This document shows positions 34,052 through 44,021 of a stretch of 64,000 nucleotides of DNA, piece by piece. The position numbers and the translations under genes were made by a program. This DNA is from Cephalopachus bancanus (taxonomy: Eukaryota; Chordata; Mammalia; Primates; Tarsiidae): NCBI GenBank assembly GCA_027257055.1, contig JAPVLO010000181.1, positions 2,963,517-3,027,516 on the forward strand, given 5' to 3'. A model generated the notes under the pieces. It had not been told where the DNA came from and ran no database searches. It saw only the letters and a list, made by a program, of their open reading frames with translations. Each line of letters opens with the position of its first letter. Positions within the stretch are counted from its first letter, which is position 1.

Positions 34052-36977
34052 ATACACAGCAGAAACAAAAAACTCACAAACCATGTGATCATCTCAGACA
34101 TTTTCCTTTCCCACATAGTCTACTACTCCACTTAAGAAACACTATTTCTGGGCCACTGGATTGATATCACTACTCATTAAGGGAGCTAAAAACACTTAAT
34201 CCTCAAAATAATTCTACAGATTAAGGAACACTTTGCTCCTGCCTGCATTTCCTGCCTCTCAAAGGAACCAATGAACATGCAGTGGGAAGCATTAAGTGGA
34301 GGCACTAGAAGCTGGATATAGGACTGACCTACCTGATCTGAGAAGGGCAGATTCCCTTTGCAGGGAGTTGGAAATACCGACTTAGTGATGACAAATCACA
34401 GGACAAGCCAACCTGGTTTCTCTCACATAGGCCAGAGAAGCAGAGAAAGTCAAAATCAAGGCAACAAAAACAACACAAAAGTAAACAGAGAAGGAGAGAG
34501 ATTTTATCTGTTTATGCCCAAGGCCCAGTTTTATTTTTATCCTTGGTTCCATAAGATATCCTATAGTATTATAATTTCTCATTTTATTAAAAAAAAATCA
34601 CAGGACAGTCATGACAATAAATTCCACATTAATTTGTCATCAATATACATAAGATGTATTTATGCTACAAAATTATCACCAACATAAGAAAAAATATTCC
34701 ACTTCATTTAAACGAATACAGAAAACATTTCTGGTTTATTTAAAGAAAGTGAAAGAGAATGAAAATATATATTTGCAGAAAGAATTCCCAATGTCTACTG
34801 CTTTTCCACTCTTAGGATTGTCAACGCACTATATCAATCCAGTGACAGCCAAAGGATTTAAACGTTTAATTAAACTTTCTTCACTAATTTGAAAAAATCC
34901 ATCTCAAATGTCATCTACTTAAGTGTGTGTTCCTTTTCACCTTTCATTTTAGTGAGTGGCTCTAAGAAATATACCTTAAAAAAATCTAGCCGCAGTAAAC
35001 CTATAACAAGGCTTCAAATATGCACTTCCACACCACATCACAAAATAGGCTTTTATAAATTTCTTTCTACAAAAATAAATAAGAGAAAGTAATAAAAAAG
35101 ATAAAGCCTTCATACAGAATTGCAGCAATTATATCCCCACAGCTACACTATAACCCAAAACTTTGCAAAGGCTTTGATTATTGAACCATGGCTGAAGTGA
35201 ATAATTTGCTTTTCACTATGAAAACAAGCACATTCATTCTCACTACAATGGAGAGAGGCAGTTTTAATTAAACCTTATCAAAAGATGAATAAAGAATAAA
35301 CTCAATACCCATTCCACAGAACTCTATTTTCATCTGTTTAGCTTAAGCTTGCCATGTTCATGCAATAATTATCCACTGTCCAAGGAATGCCGGAGTTGTG
35401 TTAATGTTAGTAAAGATTTAATTAGCTCAATTATCTGGAGAGTATTGAAGTGAGGCTCAGCACAGTACAGATTTCTTCAGGCTTTGTACATACCTCTCAT
35501 CAAAATACACGAAACTGAAATCCAAGTGAACAAAAGACTCTTACTCTACAACTCTACTATTGAAACAGTTCCATACTTCATAATTTTATTACTCCAATTA
35601 AACAAACACACAAGTCTTTAGAAGCAGAACTCTTAAGTGAAGGCTTACGTTGGGGAGGTGTGTGTGTGTACGTGTGTGTGTGCACAGTGCATACCGTTAA
35701 CTTCCTGAATCTGTGTGTTGTAAGAAAGTTAATTAAATCTGCCTTTTGGATGAATATTAACAACTGAAGTACAGCCCTTTGTAAAAAATTTTATTTTTTC
35801 GATGTAGCCTACATATATTACTTCTTCCTAGAAAGCAAAGCATTTAAACGGTATTGAAAGCACAGTGACACAGACAACTGTTTCAATCTGTCAGACACTA
35901 GGGACAGACAGTAGGGTTCATTTCAGAAAACAGATTGGCCCCCAGCGGCCTGACCTTCCTGGTGGGAAAGAGAACACAGTGCTGTGCTTGACAAGCTCAG
36001 CAACAAAGAGGTATATTCAGGTCCCCCCAATTCAGACAGGCTTCTCAGAGGGAAAAATGCAAAGCAGCAGAAAGAAATGCACCACTTCCAGCAAAGCAGG
36101 GTTTACTCAGATTAAGCATTCCAACCATAACAAGAAATAATGTATTAAGGAAAGCAGGAAGCACCATTTCATTCTCATTTATAACTTCAGAAAGCTCTTA
36201 TTCCAATGTCTTAACTGCCAACGTCACCTGTGATCCATACCCATAACATCAGTGGAAGTTTCAGAATGATTATTCTAACAAAAGTTTTCCTAACCCTACC
36301 AATGAAGAGGGCATGACTTTTCCCTCAGAATCTGACTCATGTGAACTTTAAAGTAAACTTTCTCTTTCTTTTTACATGTTAAAAGTTTTGCCTTTATTTT
36401 GAAATCCAGATAGATATTTCCTTGTCTTTTAGACCCTTAGACAAACAGATTTTTCATTACTTATTTTTATTTTGCATTTGTATAGGGTCTTCTAAGAAGG
36501 TTTTGAAATCAGACAAAAATCTGGTGAAAAGTTAAAAAACAATTTAAAAATTGATAAAGCAATATCCTTAATTTACCAAAAAACCTCAAGCTAAATTAGC
36601 TGCTATATAAAATATAAAAATACATATTTTTTTCTGATGTCAGATTTTATTGTGTATACTACTTAATCAGTTAGAAGGAATATTTAGTTTGTATGTTTTG
36701 AATTATATGTACTCATAAAATAAGTTATGCTTTTTTTTGAAAGTAGTACGCTTCATGTAGAAGATTATTCATTTAAAAGGCACTCACAACTGTCCATGTT
36801 ACCCTTATAAACAAGCCCAAAATTGTTTTTTTAAACTCAGAGAGTGTGTTTTTAGTACATACTTTCCTGAACTATAGAGATTATGGGCATTTAGGCCCAA
36901 ACCAACTAATAAAGTTGAAACAAGTTCTGATTTCTGACCCATATAGATCAGGATGATTACATGCCTTGTTGTAAATG
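34045..36977. other. 2.9 kb of intergenic DNA, no gene; possible conserved block
   Basis: No repeat that I can name apart from a short (TG)n at 35659-35682. The part at 35165-35420 has several TAATTA/ATTAAT cores ('ttttaattaaaccttatcaa', 'aataattatccactgtcc', 'atttaattagctcaattatc') and balanced composition, typical of developmental enhancers, but no alignment was possible. Confidence 0.4.
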
Positions 36978-36983
36978 TATAGA

Positions 36984-37008
36984 TTATTATTATTATTATT
37001 ATTATTAT
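36984..37008 (+). repeat. (ATT)n, Alu tail
   Basis: About eight ATT units directly before the poly(T) of the minus-strand Alu; probably a decayed Alu tail. Confidence 0.9.
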
Positions 37009-37289
37009 TTTTTTTGAGTTGGAGTCTCACTCTGTCGCTCTGACTGGAGTGCAGTGGCCGCTCCCGGCTACCGCAGCCTCGACCTGCCGGGCTCCGGCGA
37101 TCCTTTCGCCTCAGCCTTCCGAGTAGTCGGAATTACAGGCATGCGCTACCACACCCGGCTAATTTTTTGATTTATTGTAGAGATGAGGTCTCGCTGCCCA
37201 GGCGGGTCTCGAACCCGCGGGCTCAGGCAATCCACTCACCTCAGCCGCCCAAAGGCGCGGGATTACAGGCTGAGCCACCGAGCCCGGCT
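37009..37289 (-). mobile_element. Young lineage-type Alu
   Basis: Complement with right-arm hairpin, left-arm 'gcgggttcgagacccgcc' and the shortened 'gggcagcgagacc' form. The duplication TATAGATTATT is perfect (36978-36988, 37290-37300). Confidence 0.95.
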
Positions 37290-37300
37290 TATAGATTATT

Positions 37301-38545
37301 TTTTTAAAAAAAACTTATGGAGAAGAGTAGACCATCACATACTACATAGGATGTCATATTTTAGAAAAGAGGGCATAGTTTTGAAAACTGAACACAGACC
37401 CAAATGAGAAACTCATGCCTCCAAATAAAGATTAAAGCAGGTAATGTGGTATACAAATTTGAACTGCTTAGAGGTCCAAATAATTTGCCTCCACTTTAGA
37501 CATAAACACTTCCATCTCAAAAAATTCTGTACAGAAATGGGGCAAAAATGACCATGCCAATCCAAAATTGTTTTTTTTTTTTTAATCTGCCCTGTTTACT
37601 TAAGCCATCTTTTTGGGAGAGGTACGCTAAGGCTTCCTTGAAGCTGGCAAAGGAAGACACAATTGGAGGTTGTTTTTACCTGGTGTTTTAGCCTGTGAAC
37701 ACTTTGATGATACGACTCAGTTAGTTTGACTCTAAGAGACATTCTTGGAACTTCAGAGTATTTTGTGTAAGAACAAAGAGTGCTTGGGTTCAGTTTGCAA
37801 CACAAGTCATTTTGACCACACAAATTCCCTTTTTTTGTGCTGGCAATGGGGATACTCTGAGCTCTTTGGGTTTAGAAGATCTTCAAACAGACAGTAGTGT
37901 GCAAACAACCCTCAAGGACATAACTCTGCTAGGACACCCTCGAGGTTGATACCAAGGCTTTGAGAAAGGCGCTTTTAGCTGATTTCCTTCTGCTCTTCAC
38001 CTGGAACAAAGTGTCACTGACAATATTGAAATCTCCTTTTTTCTTTGGATTAACCCTCCTTTGCCGGAGAAGTATGCAAATACTATATGTGGCTCCCTTG
38101 TTTGAGGCTACTCTCACCCAGCCATCTTTTCTCTGTTTGGCTCACCCCAGCAGACCACCTATCCTCTAATTCAGGCCTTCCAATTCAGGATCTTTCACAG
38201 CTCTGACAGTCACTACCTCTGAAAGGGGCTCATTTAGCTGTAATGAACTACTCCCTGCATATTTCCTAAGGTCTGGTCATTGTGCTACATGCCAACAGGT
38301 GAAGCATTTATTTCGTTCTCATTGCACTCTTTTTCCCTTAGCAGTCTTCCTCCTTTGGCTTCTCTTCAACCTCAACCCTACCCCCCAACTTTCTCTTTTT
38401 GCTCCTCCCTGGTAACATTTCAAGAAAAGAGATGGAATGAAGGTAGAAATTGGAAACTATGGGAAAACAGACAATTCAAAAGGCAGAGCTTACTGAATGA
38501 TGAGGTGTTTCGTGGAAAGTCACAAAGAAAGTGAAATAGAATTAA
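37301..38545. other. Intergenic DNA, no gene
   Basis: No repeat that I can name. The open frames at 37929-38534 lack domains. The part near 37930-38160 is comparatively GC-balanced and could be an old unrecognised element. Confidence 0.35.
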
Positions 38546-38560
38546 AAATAAAACAAGTTG

Positions 38561-38860
38561 AGCCGGGCGTGGTGGCTCAGCCTGTAATCCCGCGCCTCTG
38601 GGAGGCGGAGGTGAGTGGATTGCCTGAGCCCGCGGGTTCAAGACCTGCCTGGGCAGGTGAGACCTCATCTCTACAATAAATCAAAAAAATCAGCCGGGCG
38701 TGGTAACGCATGCCTGTAATTCCGGCTACTTGGAAGGCTGAGGCGGAAGGATCGCCGGAGCCCAGCAGGTCAAGGCTGCGGTAGCCAGGAGCGGCCACTG
38801 CACTCCAGTCTGGGCGACAGAGTGAGACTCCAACTCAAAATAAATAAATAAATAAATAAG
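38561..38860 (+). mobile_element. Young lineage-type Alu
   Basis: Left arm 'gcgggttcaagacctgcctg' with the variant 'gggcaggtgagacc'; right-arm GC hairpin; (TAAA)n tail. The duplication is AAATAAAACAAGTTG / AAATAAAACAAATTG (38546-38560, 38861-38875). Confidence 0.95.
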
Positions 38861-38875
38861 AAATAAAACAAATTG

Positions 38876-40654
38876 CTTTTGTTGACAGAAATATATATGT
38901 ACAGAAAATGAACAATGAATATGCTGGTATGGGGGTCCCAAGATAAGTTTGTATACACACACAATATAAGCAATTCTATAAATTCGCTTTCTTAATATAT
39001 GTTTTCTTCTCAAAATTTATTTTCACTTTGTATTACAAACAAAGGGCATAAACAAATGATAATGATATTTGTCTTACCAGTTTCTTTTCTTTATCCTTAA
39101 GCTAATAAGAAAGAAAGAAGGTCAAGTCTTAATTTCTGAACTTCTGCAAATGGCTTTGGGGCCCAGTAATTGGGCAGTGGACCACTGAGGATTGTATTAT
39201 GTTCTTGCAGGCAGACCAACAATGCCAAGAGATTGGGAGATATATGGGGGATGAGATCAGGTCATAAAAAAAACTATTTGCCTCAAGGACTTCCCATCAG
39301 CCAAGAGCTGCTGAGCTATAGTCAGGTAGATCAAACTGGCAGACAGTCATGGCTGTGTTGCAACACTGCCATTTTCTCAGTCCACAAACAATGCTGTAGA
39401 GTTAGTATTGGCATAGAAAAGACCATGTTGTTTCATGAAAAAGACTCAAGACACAACCTTTTGAGAAACTCACTAAAATAAGCAGCCAGTGAAAAGTCCA
39501 AAGTCCCAGATTCTTATGTTGACATTACTACTTTAGTTTTTCTCTTTGCTTTTTTGGCTAAATGATGTTACCATGCCATCTCTTAATCATCTGGATACTG
39601 CTATTTCTAGGGTTAACTTATCAGCATTTCTTAGGGGTAAAAGAAAATACCTGAAAAGCTACCTTATAAAATGCCATGTAGCTGTAAAATCAATTTAGCT
39701 GGCATGGTATCTGATTCTTACTCATATATTTACAGAGAAAAGTCTGGTAATAGGCAGTATTAAACACCCTGGACCCATTCGAGGGGACTCTGAGGTGGGT
39801 TTATAGTGAGAGCCTACCATGGCTATAAAAATGTAAATTAATTAACTTTCTTAATTATACAAAAAATTCACAAAACCATTTTCTCTGCTAAACTAAGGAT
39901 TTTAATGTATTTACTTTCAGTTTTTCTACATGCACATTTTATGTGTACAAATAAAATATCCCACTTTTTTTACATTATCACAAGTATGTCTCCACATTAC
40001 TTGCCTTAATGACTGTAATTTTCAAGACTACATCATATTTCATCTACTTGGGTATACTCTACTTAATAATTCCTTTTAAAATTATTTCAATGGTCTATTC
40101 TATTTTTACTAAATTATGTTTAATCTCTTTTATGTTAGCTGTTTCAACATTTTTTTCCTTGTCATTATCATAATCATCAATAAAGAAATTATTTAGTTAT
40201 TAAACATTAAAGTGGTTTTAAAAATTTGGTTATGTCTAAAGTATGTCTACTTTAAGATTGTGAAATACTTTACAGTTTATTTGGATTGAGGCAAAACTGT
40301 GCCTGAAACTATAGCTAACTCCTCCAGGAACTTAAGGTTTGTAGACATCAGTATGCATTTATTCATGAAAACACTTTTGTACACCAATACTGAGTGCTGA
40401 GAATACAAGTAAGACCATGAAGATATTGAATTCCTAAACATTTCTTTCAGCTTTAAAAATTGTCCTAAACTTTTATCCCTAGAAAACTAGCGATCTCATT
40501 TTTAGTTGTTTGCATTTTCCTTATACTGTGTCAATGTATCTTAAAATACAACAGTGTATATATTCACAAAAGTTAAATTAAGGAGCTTGTTATTCATTTT
40601 ACAAAATATATGTGAACAAAGAAGGCATATTCTTTTCACTAAAATAAATAATTT
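38876..40654. other. 1.8 kb of AT-rich intergenic DNA
   Basis: No gene or nameable repeat. The open frame at 39170-39481 has no recognised motif. Confidence 0.4.
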
Positions 40655-40666
40655 CTGCATAACTTT
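40655..40666 (+). repeat. Left 12-bp target-site duplication of a retrocopy
   Basis: CTGCATAACTTT, identical to 40749-40760. Confidence 0.85.
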
Positions 40667-40748
40667 TTTTCTTTTTCTTTTTGGGAAGCAGGATTTATTG
40701 AGAGGACAGAGACGCTCCCACAGTGGGAAGGGATTCGAAGGGGTTGAC
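40667..40748 (-). pseudogene. Very short retrocopy of an mRNA 3' end, source unknown
   Basis: Read on the minus strand: about 60 bases of GC-balanced sequence ('gggagcgtctctgtcctctc'), then AATAAA (plus-strand TTTATT at 40693-40698), 'tcctgcttccc' and an A-rich tail (complement of tttttctttttcttttt). The 82-bp insert is bounded by a perfect 12-bp duplication. AATAAA close to the tail and the duplication are the marks of L1-mediated retrotransposition of a 5'-truncated transcript. I do not recognise the parent; it could be a cellular mRNA 3' UTR or an LTR transcript end. Confidence 0.75.
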
Positions 40749-40760
40749 CTGCATAACTTT
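40749..40760 (+). repeat. Right 12-bp target-site duplication of the retrocopy
   Basis: CTGCATAACTTT; see 40655-40666. Confidence 0.85.
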
Positions 40761-41409
40761 CAATAAACATGTTGTATACATGTCAATAAATGTATAATAA
40801 GGACACTATACACATAATAGAGCCACAATATGTCAGCACTGGAGGATGAACAGGATTTCAACGAAAGAGAAGAGTAAACATTGGTGTAATTGCTAGCATT
40901 ACATTAGATACAAATGTGAATGGAATTGTGTTTATTTTCTTTACTTATTTTAAAGACATGATCTACCATAATAAGTTCAAAGAAAATTAAAAATACCACA
41001 TCTTCTTTCAGGGGTTAAATGATTCCTAAAGGATTTCCACCTTCAAGATGTTTTGATTCTCCTGTGTCTGACCAGGAAGTCATACATATTTCCCATGGGC
41101 AAATTACACTAACGTCTAAACTCTTTAGCATGCCATTCAAAAATTGTGCTTCAAATGACTTTTCAGCCCATCCCTTCTTACTCCTCACCCTCCTGCTCTT
41201 TAGCTCAGCAAGACCATCCCCTAAAGATGATGCACTTTTGTGACAACAGCTTTGTTCTTGGTATTCAACTCCGTCTTTTGCTCAAAATTTCTCCCTCTGG
41301 GAAAACTTCTGCAAGTCCCTCTGGCAAAATTAATTTTTTCCTCATTTGCCTTCCACTGTCGCTTCACATAACCCTCTCCTGCAGCCTGTATCATCCTGAA
41401 ATTTAAAAG
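40761..41409. other. Intergenic DNA, no feature recognised
   Basis: Overlapping open frames at 41019-41406 are probably by-products of an old L2, which becomes recognisable just to the right. Confidence 0.4.
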
Positions 41410-41525
41410 ATTGCAGTTGTGTTCCTAAACTGTGAGTGCCTTGAAGCTAGAGATTGTCTTCTTCACTGCCACCTAATATAGTACACCAAGATAGTGATTG
41501 CTTAGGAAATATCTGCTGAAAGAAC
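41410..41525 (+). mobile_element. L2 3' end
   Basis: 'gagtgccttgaagctagaga', 'ttgtcttcttcactgccacc' and 'ttaggaaatatctgctgaaa' follow the L2 terminus. Confidence 0.7.
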
Positions 41526-42199
41526 AAAAGATTCGTGTATGGTGATTTGGTTGGACATTCGCTAATGGGCACAAATTATGTGTCATGCTAGGATAGTGAG
41601 ATGAGGATAAGATAGCAAACAAGTTCTTATACTCTGAGATTTAGATTCCGATGGCAAAGAAAACTAAGCTGGTGACTGCGATACAGAAGGGCTAAAACTG
41701 GCTTTGTTCCCAACATTTCTACGACAGCCATATTTTATTCACGTTCACAAAATATATCCACTCAGTCAGACACCTTGCTGGATCTATCACTGATCCTGAA
41801 TCAAAGGCTGAAACGTCTCAGGGTTCTTAACTTAGCCACTTCTCTTGACTCCTGACTCCATTTCCACCCATTTTCAATTAGAAGGTTAGAGCCTTGATAG
41901 CAATCTCTCTCCCATTACCCTCCCTTTCTCCCTTTCCTGTGCTTTTCTGCTCTCTCTCTCCTGATTCTGACATGAGGCAGGTTCAGCTCAGTAATCATCT
42001 CGAGTTCCTTCTATTTAATTGAGATCCTGCCACAGATCTCCTGTTTCTCTGTCTTTATTCCTGGATATCGCATTGGCTTCGAAATTTTATCTGCCTTAGC
42101 CTAGTGATCAGGGTCAGCATAACCGGTGATAAGTCATGTGGATATCATGTACTTCCTGACATGATGGGAAGGGTACCATCATCTCAGTGGTATTCTTCC
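41526..42199. other. Intergenic DNA, weak old-repeat traces
   Basis: No gene. Pyrimidine-rich part at 41900-41960. Nothing firmly nameable. Confidence 0.35.
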
Positions 42200-42400
42200 C
42201 CAAAGCCCAGTTACCCAGTTTAATCATGAGAAAACATCATGGGGGGGGTTATCCTATACAATATCAGAATAATTCTCTTCAAGAAGCATCAAGATCATAA
42301 AAACAAGGTTAATATTGAGAGAAATTGGGTGAAAGATGTAGCTTTCTCTACTGAGTTTACAACTCTTCTATAAATCTAAAAGCACTTCAAAATGCAGAGC
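42200..42400 (+). mobile_element. Old L1M-type 3' end with internal deletion
   Basis: 'tttaatcatgagaaaacatc', 'aagaagcatcaagatcataa', 'gagaaattgggtgaaagatg' and 'caactcttctataaatctaa' are blocks of an old L1 3' UTR. Blocks that I recall as about 200 bases apart are adjacent here, as in the copy at 44128-44303. Confidence 0.65.
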
Positions 42401-42734
42401 TCAAAACAGTAAACAGCCCTAATATGATAAGCTGCAACTCATGCTCAGTCATTATTTTGGATTTTCAACCCCCAAATTCACCCTCATTTCCATGAACTAC
42501 CTCATAGCAGCTGGGCAGGGAAAGACTTGAGTCCCCTTTTCTGATATGAAGTTGCAGTTATGCCGTGTCTAATCAGAACTCTGTTGAAAGCCTTTCTGAA
42601 GGTTCCATACACAAGCTCTGTAAAATGGCCTAATGAATATTATCATGTGGCCAGAGGCTCTCCATGCAAGGTAAAACCCCATGCATGTGAAAGTGTCACA
42701 CCCTCCCTAAACTAACATACAGCAAGAGTCTTTT

Positions 42735-42750
42735 AAGAATTGGACTTCTA
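42735..42750 (+). repeat. Target-site copy 1 of 3
   Basis: AAGAATTGGACTTCTA preceded by TTTT, an L1-endonuclease-type site. The same 16-mer recurs at 43035-43050 (identical) and 43765-43780 (one change). Confidence 0.9.
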
Positions 42751-43034
42751 GCCGGGCTCGGTGGCTCAGCCTGTAATCCTGCGCCTTTGGGAGGCTGAGG
42801 TGAGTGGATTGCCTGAGCCCGCGGGTTCGAGACCTGCCTGGGCAGCGAGACCTCATCTCTATGATAAATCAAAAAATCAGCCGGGCTTGGTAGCTCATGC
42901 CTGTAATTCCGGTTACTTGGAAGGCTGAGGCGGAAGGATCACCGGAGCCCAGCAGGTCGAGGCTGCGGTGGCCGGGAGCGGCCACTGCACTCCAGTCTGG
43001 GTGACAGAGTGAGACTCCAACTCAAAAAAAAAAA
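42751..43034 (+). mobile_element. Young lineage-type Alu, nested at an L1 junction
   Basis: Full-length young type with 'gcgggttcgagacctgcctg', shortened 'gggcagcgagacc', right-arm hairpin and poly(A). It is flanked by identical 16-bp duplications; the right one is also the left duplication of the following L1. Confidence 0.95.
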
Positions 43035-43050
43035 AAGAATTGGACTTCTA
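43035..43050 (+). repeat. Target-site copy 2 of 3
   Basis: AAGAATTGGACTTCTA; right flank of the Alu and left flank of the L1. Confidence 0.9.
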
Positions 43051-43764
43051 TGCTCAGCCTCACTAGTCATCAGAGAAATGCAAATTAAAACCACACTGAG
43101 ATACCACCTAACTCCAGTCAGGATGGCCATCATCAATAACTCAAAAAACAACAGATGCTGGAGAGGATGAGGCATAAAGGGAACACTTCTACACAGTTCG
43201 TGGGAGTGCAAACTAGTACAGCCTCTGTGGAAAACAGTGTGGAGATTCCTAAAAGATCTAAAAATTGATCTCCCATAAGACCCCACAATCCCCCTTCTGG
43301 GAATATACTTGAAAGAACTCAAATCACTCTATGAAAAAGATACCTGCACAAGCATATTTAGTGCAGCATTATTCACAATGGCAAAAACATGGAACCAACC
43401 ATGCTGCCCATCAAAAGAGGACTGGATAAAAAAATATGGTACATATACATGATGGAATATTATGCAGCCATAAAGAAGGACAAAATTGTGAACTATGCAG
43501 CAACTTGGATGAACTTAAAGGCTATAATACTGAGTGATCTATCACAGAAACAAAGAAACGAGTATCACATCTTCTCACTCATAAGCGGACCTTGATTAAC
43601 TATCCTAATACTATAAGAAAGGGATTGGCAGTAGTGGGATACTGCCAGGGGAGGGCAGGGGCACAGCTCATCAACAAGGGGAACTGCATAATGAACATTT
43701 GTATACCTAACCCTGAATTGTACCCCACATATTAAAAATAAGAAAATTAAATAAAAAAAAGAAA
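43051..43764 (+). mobile_element. 5'-truncated L1, ORF2 3' end and 3' UTR
   Basis: Begins 'tgctcagcctcactagtcat' in late ORF2, includes the MEYYAAIKKDK block (43454-43486), a 3' UTR with 'ctcatcaacaaggggaactg' and 'tgtatacctaaccctgaatt', and an A-rich tail. Frame breaks make it inactive. Its left and right duplications are copies 2 and 3 of the 16-mer. Confidence 0.93.
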
Positions 43765-43780
43765 AAGAATTGGGCTTCTA
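43765..43780 (+). repeat. Target-site copy 3 of 3
   Basis: AAGAATTGGGCTTCTA, one mismatch to copies 1 and 2. Confidence 0.9.
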
Positions 43781-43903
43781 AACCTCTTAAATGATACTCT
43801 ATTATAATTTTCAGATGATACTTATGTGAACACAAGAAGAGGGGTTTTTATCCCAGAAAAATTGAAGTACTAAATTGATAGAACTGAAAAAATATTATAT
43901 AGC

Positions 43904-43926
43904 AAAAAAAAAAAAAAAAAAAAAAA
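43904..43926 (+). repeat. Isolated A23 run
   Basis: Pure A tract without a recognisable retroposon body upstream. Confidence 0.9.
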
Positions 43927-44021
43927 TTGCAGTGAATAGTAATTTCTTCAGGAGGGAATATGTTACTAACATAATTAGTATTAATGCATGAGAGTTAATG
44001 CATTATACTACTGATATAGAA

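Noticed and set aside
42939..43322. Minus-strand open frame of 127 codons
   Set aside because: Spans an Alu and the antisense strand of the L1; no gene structure.
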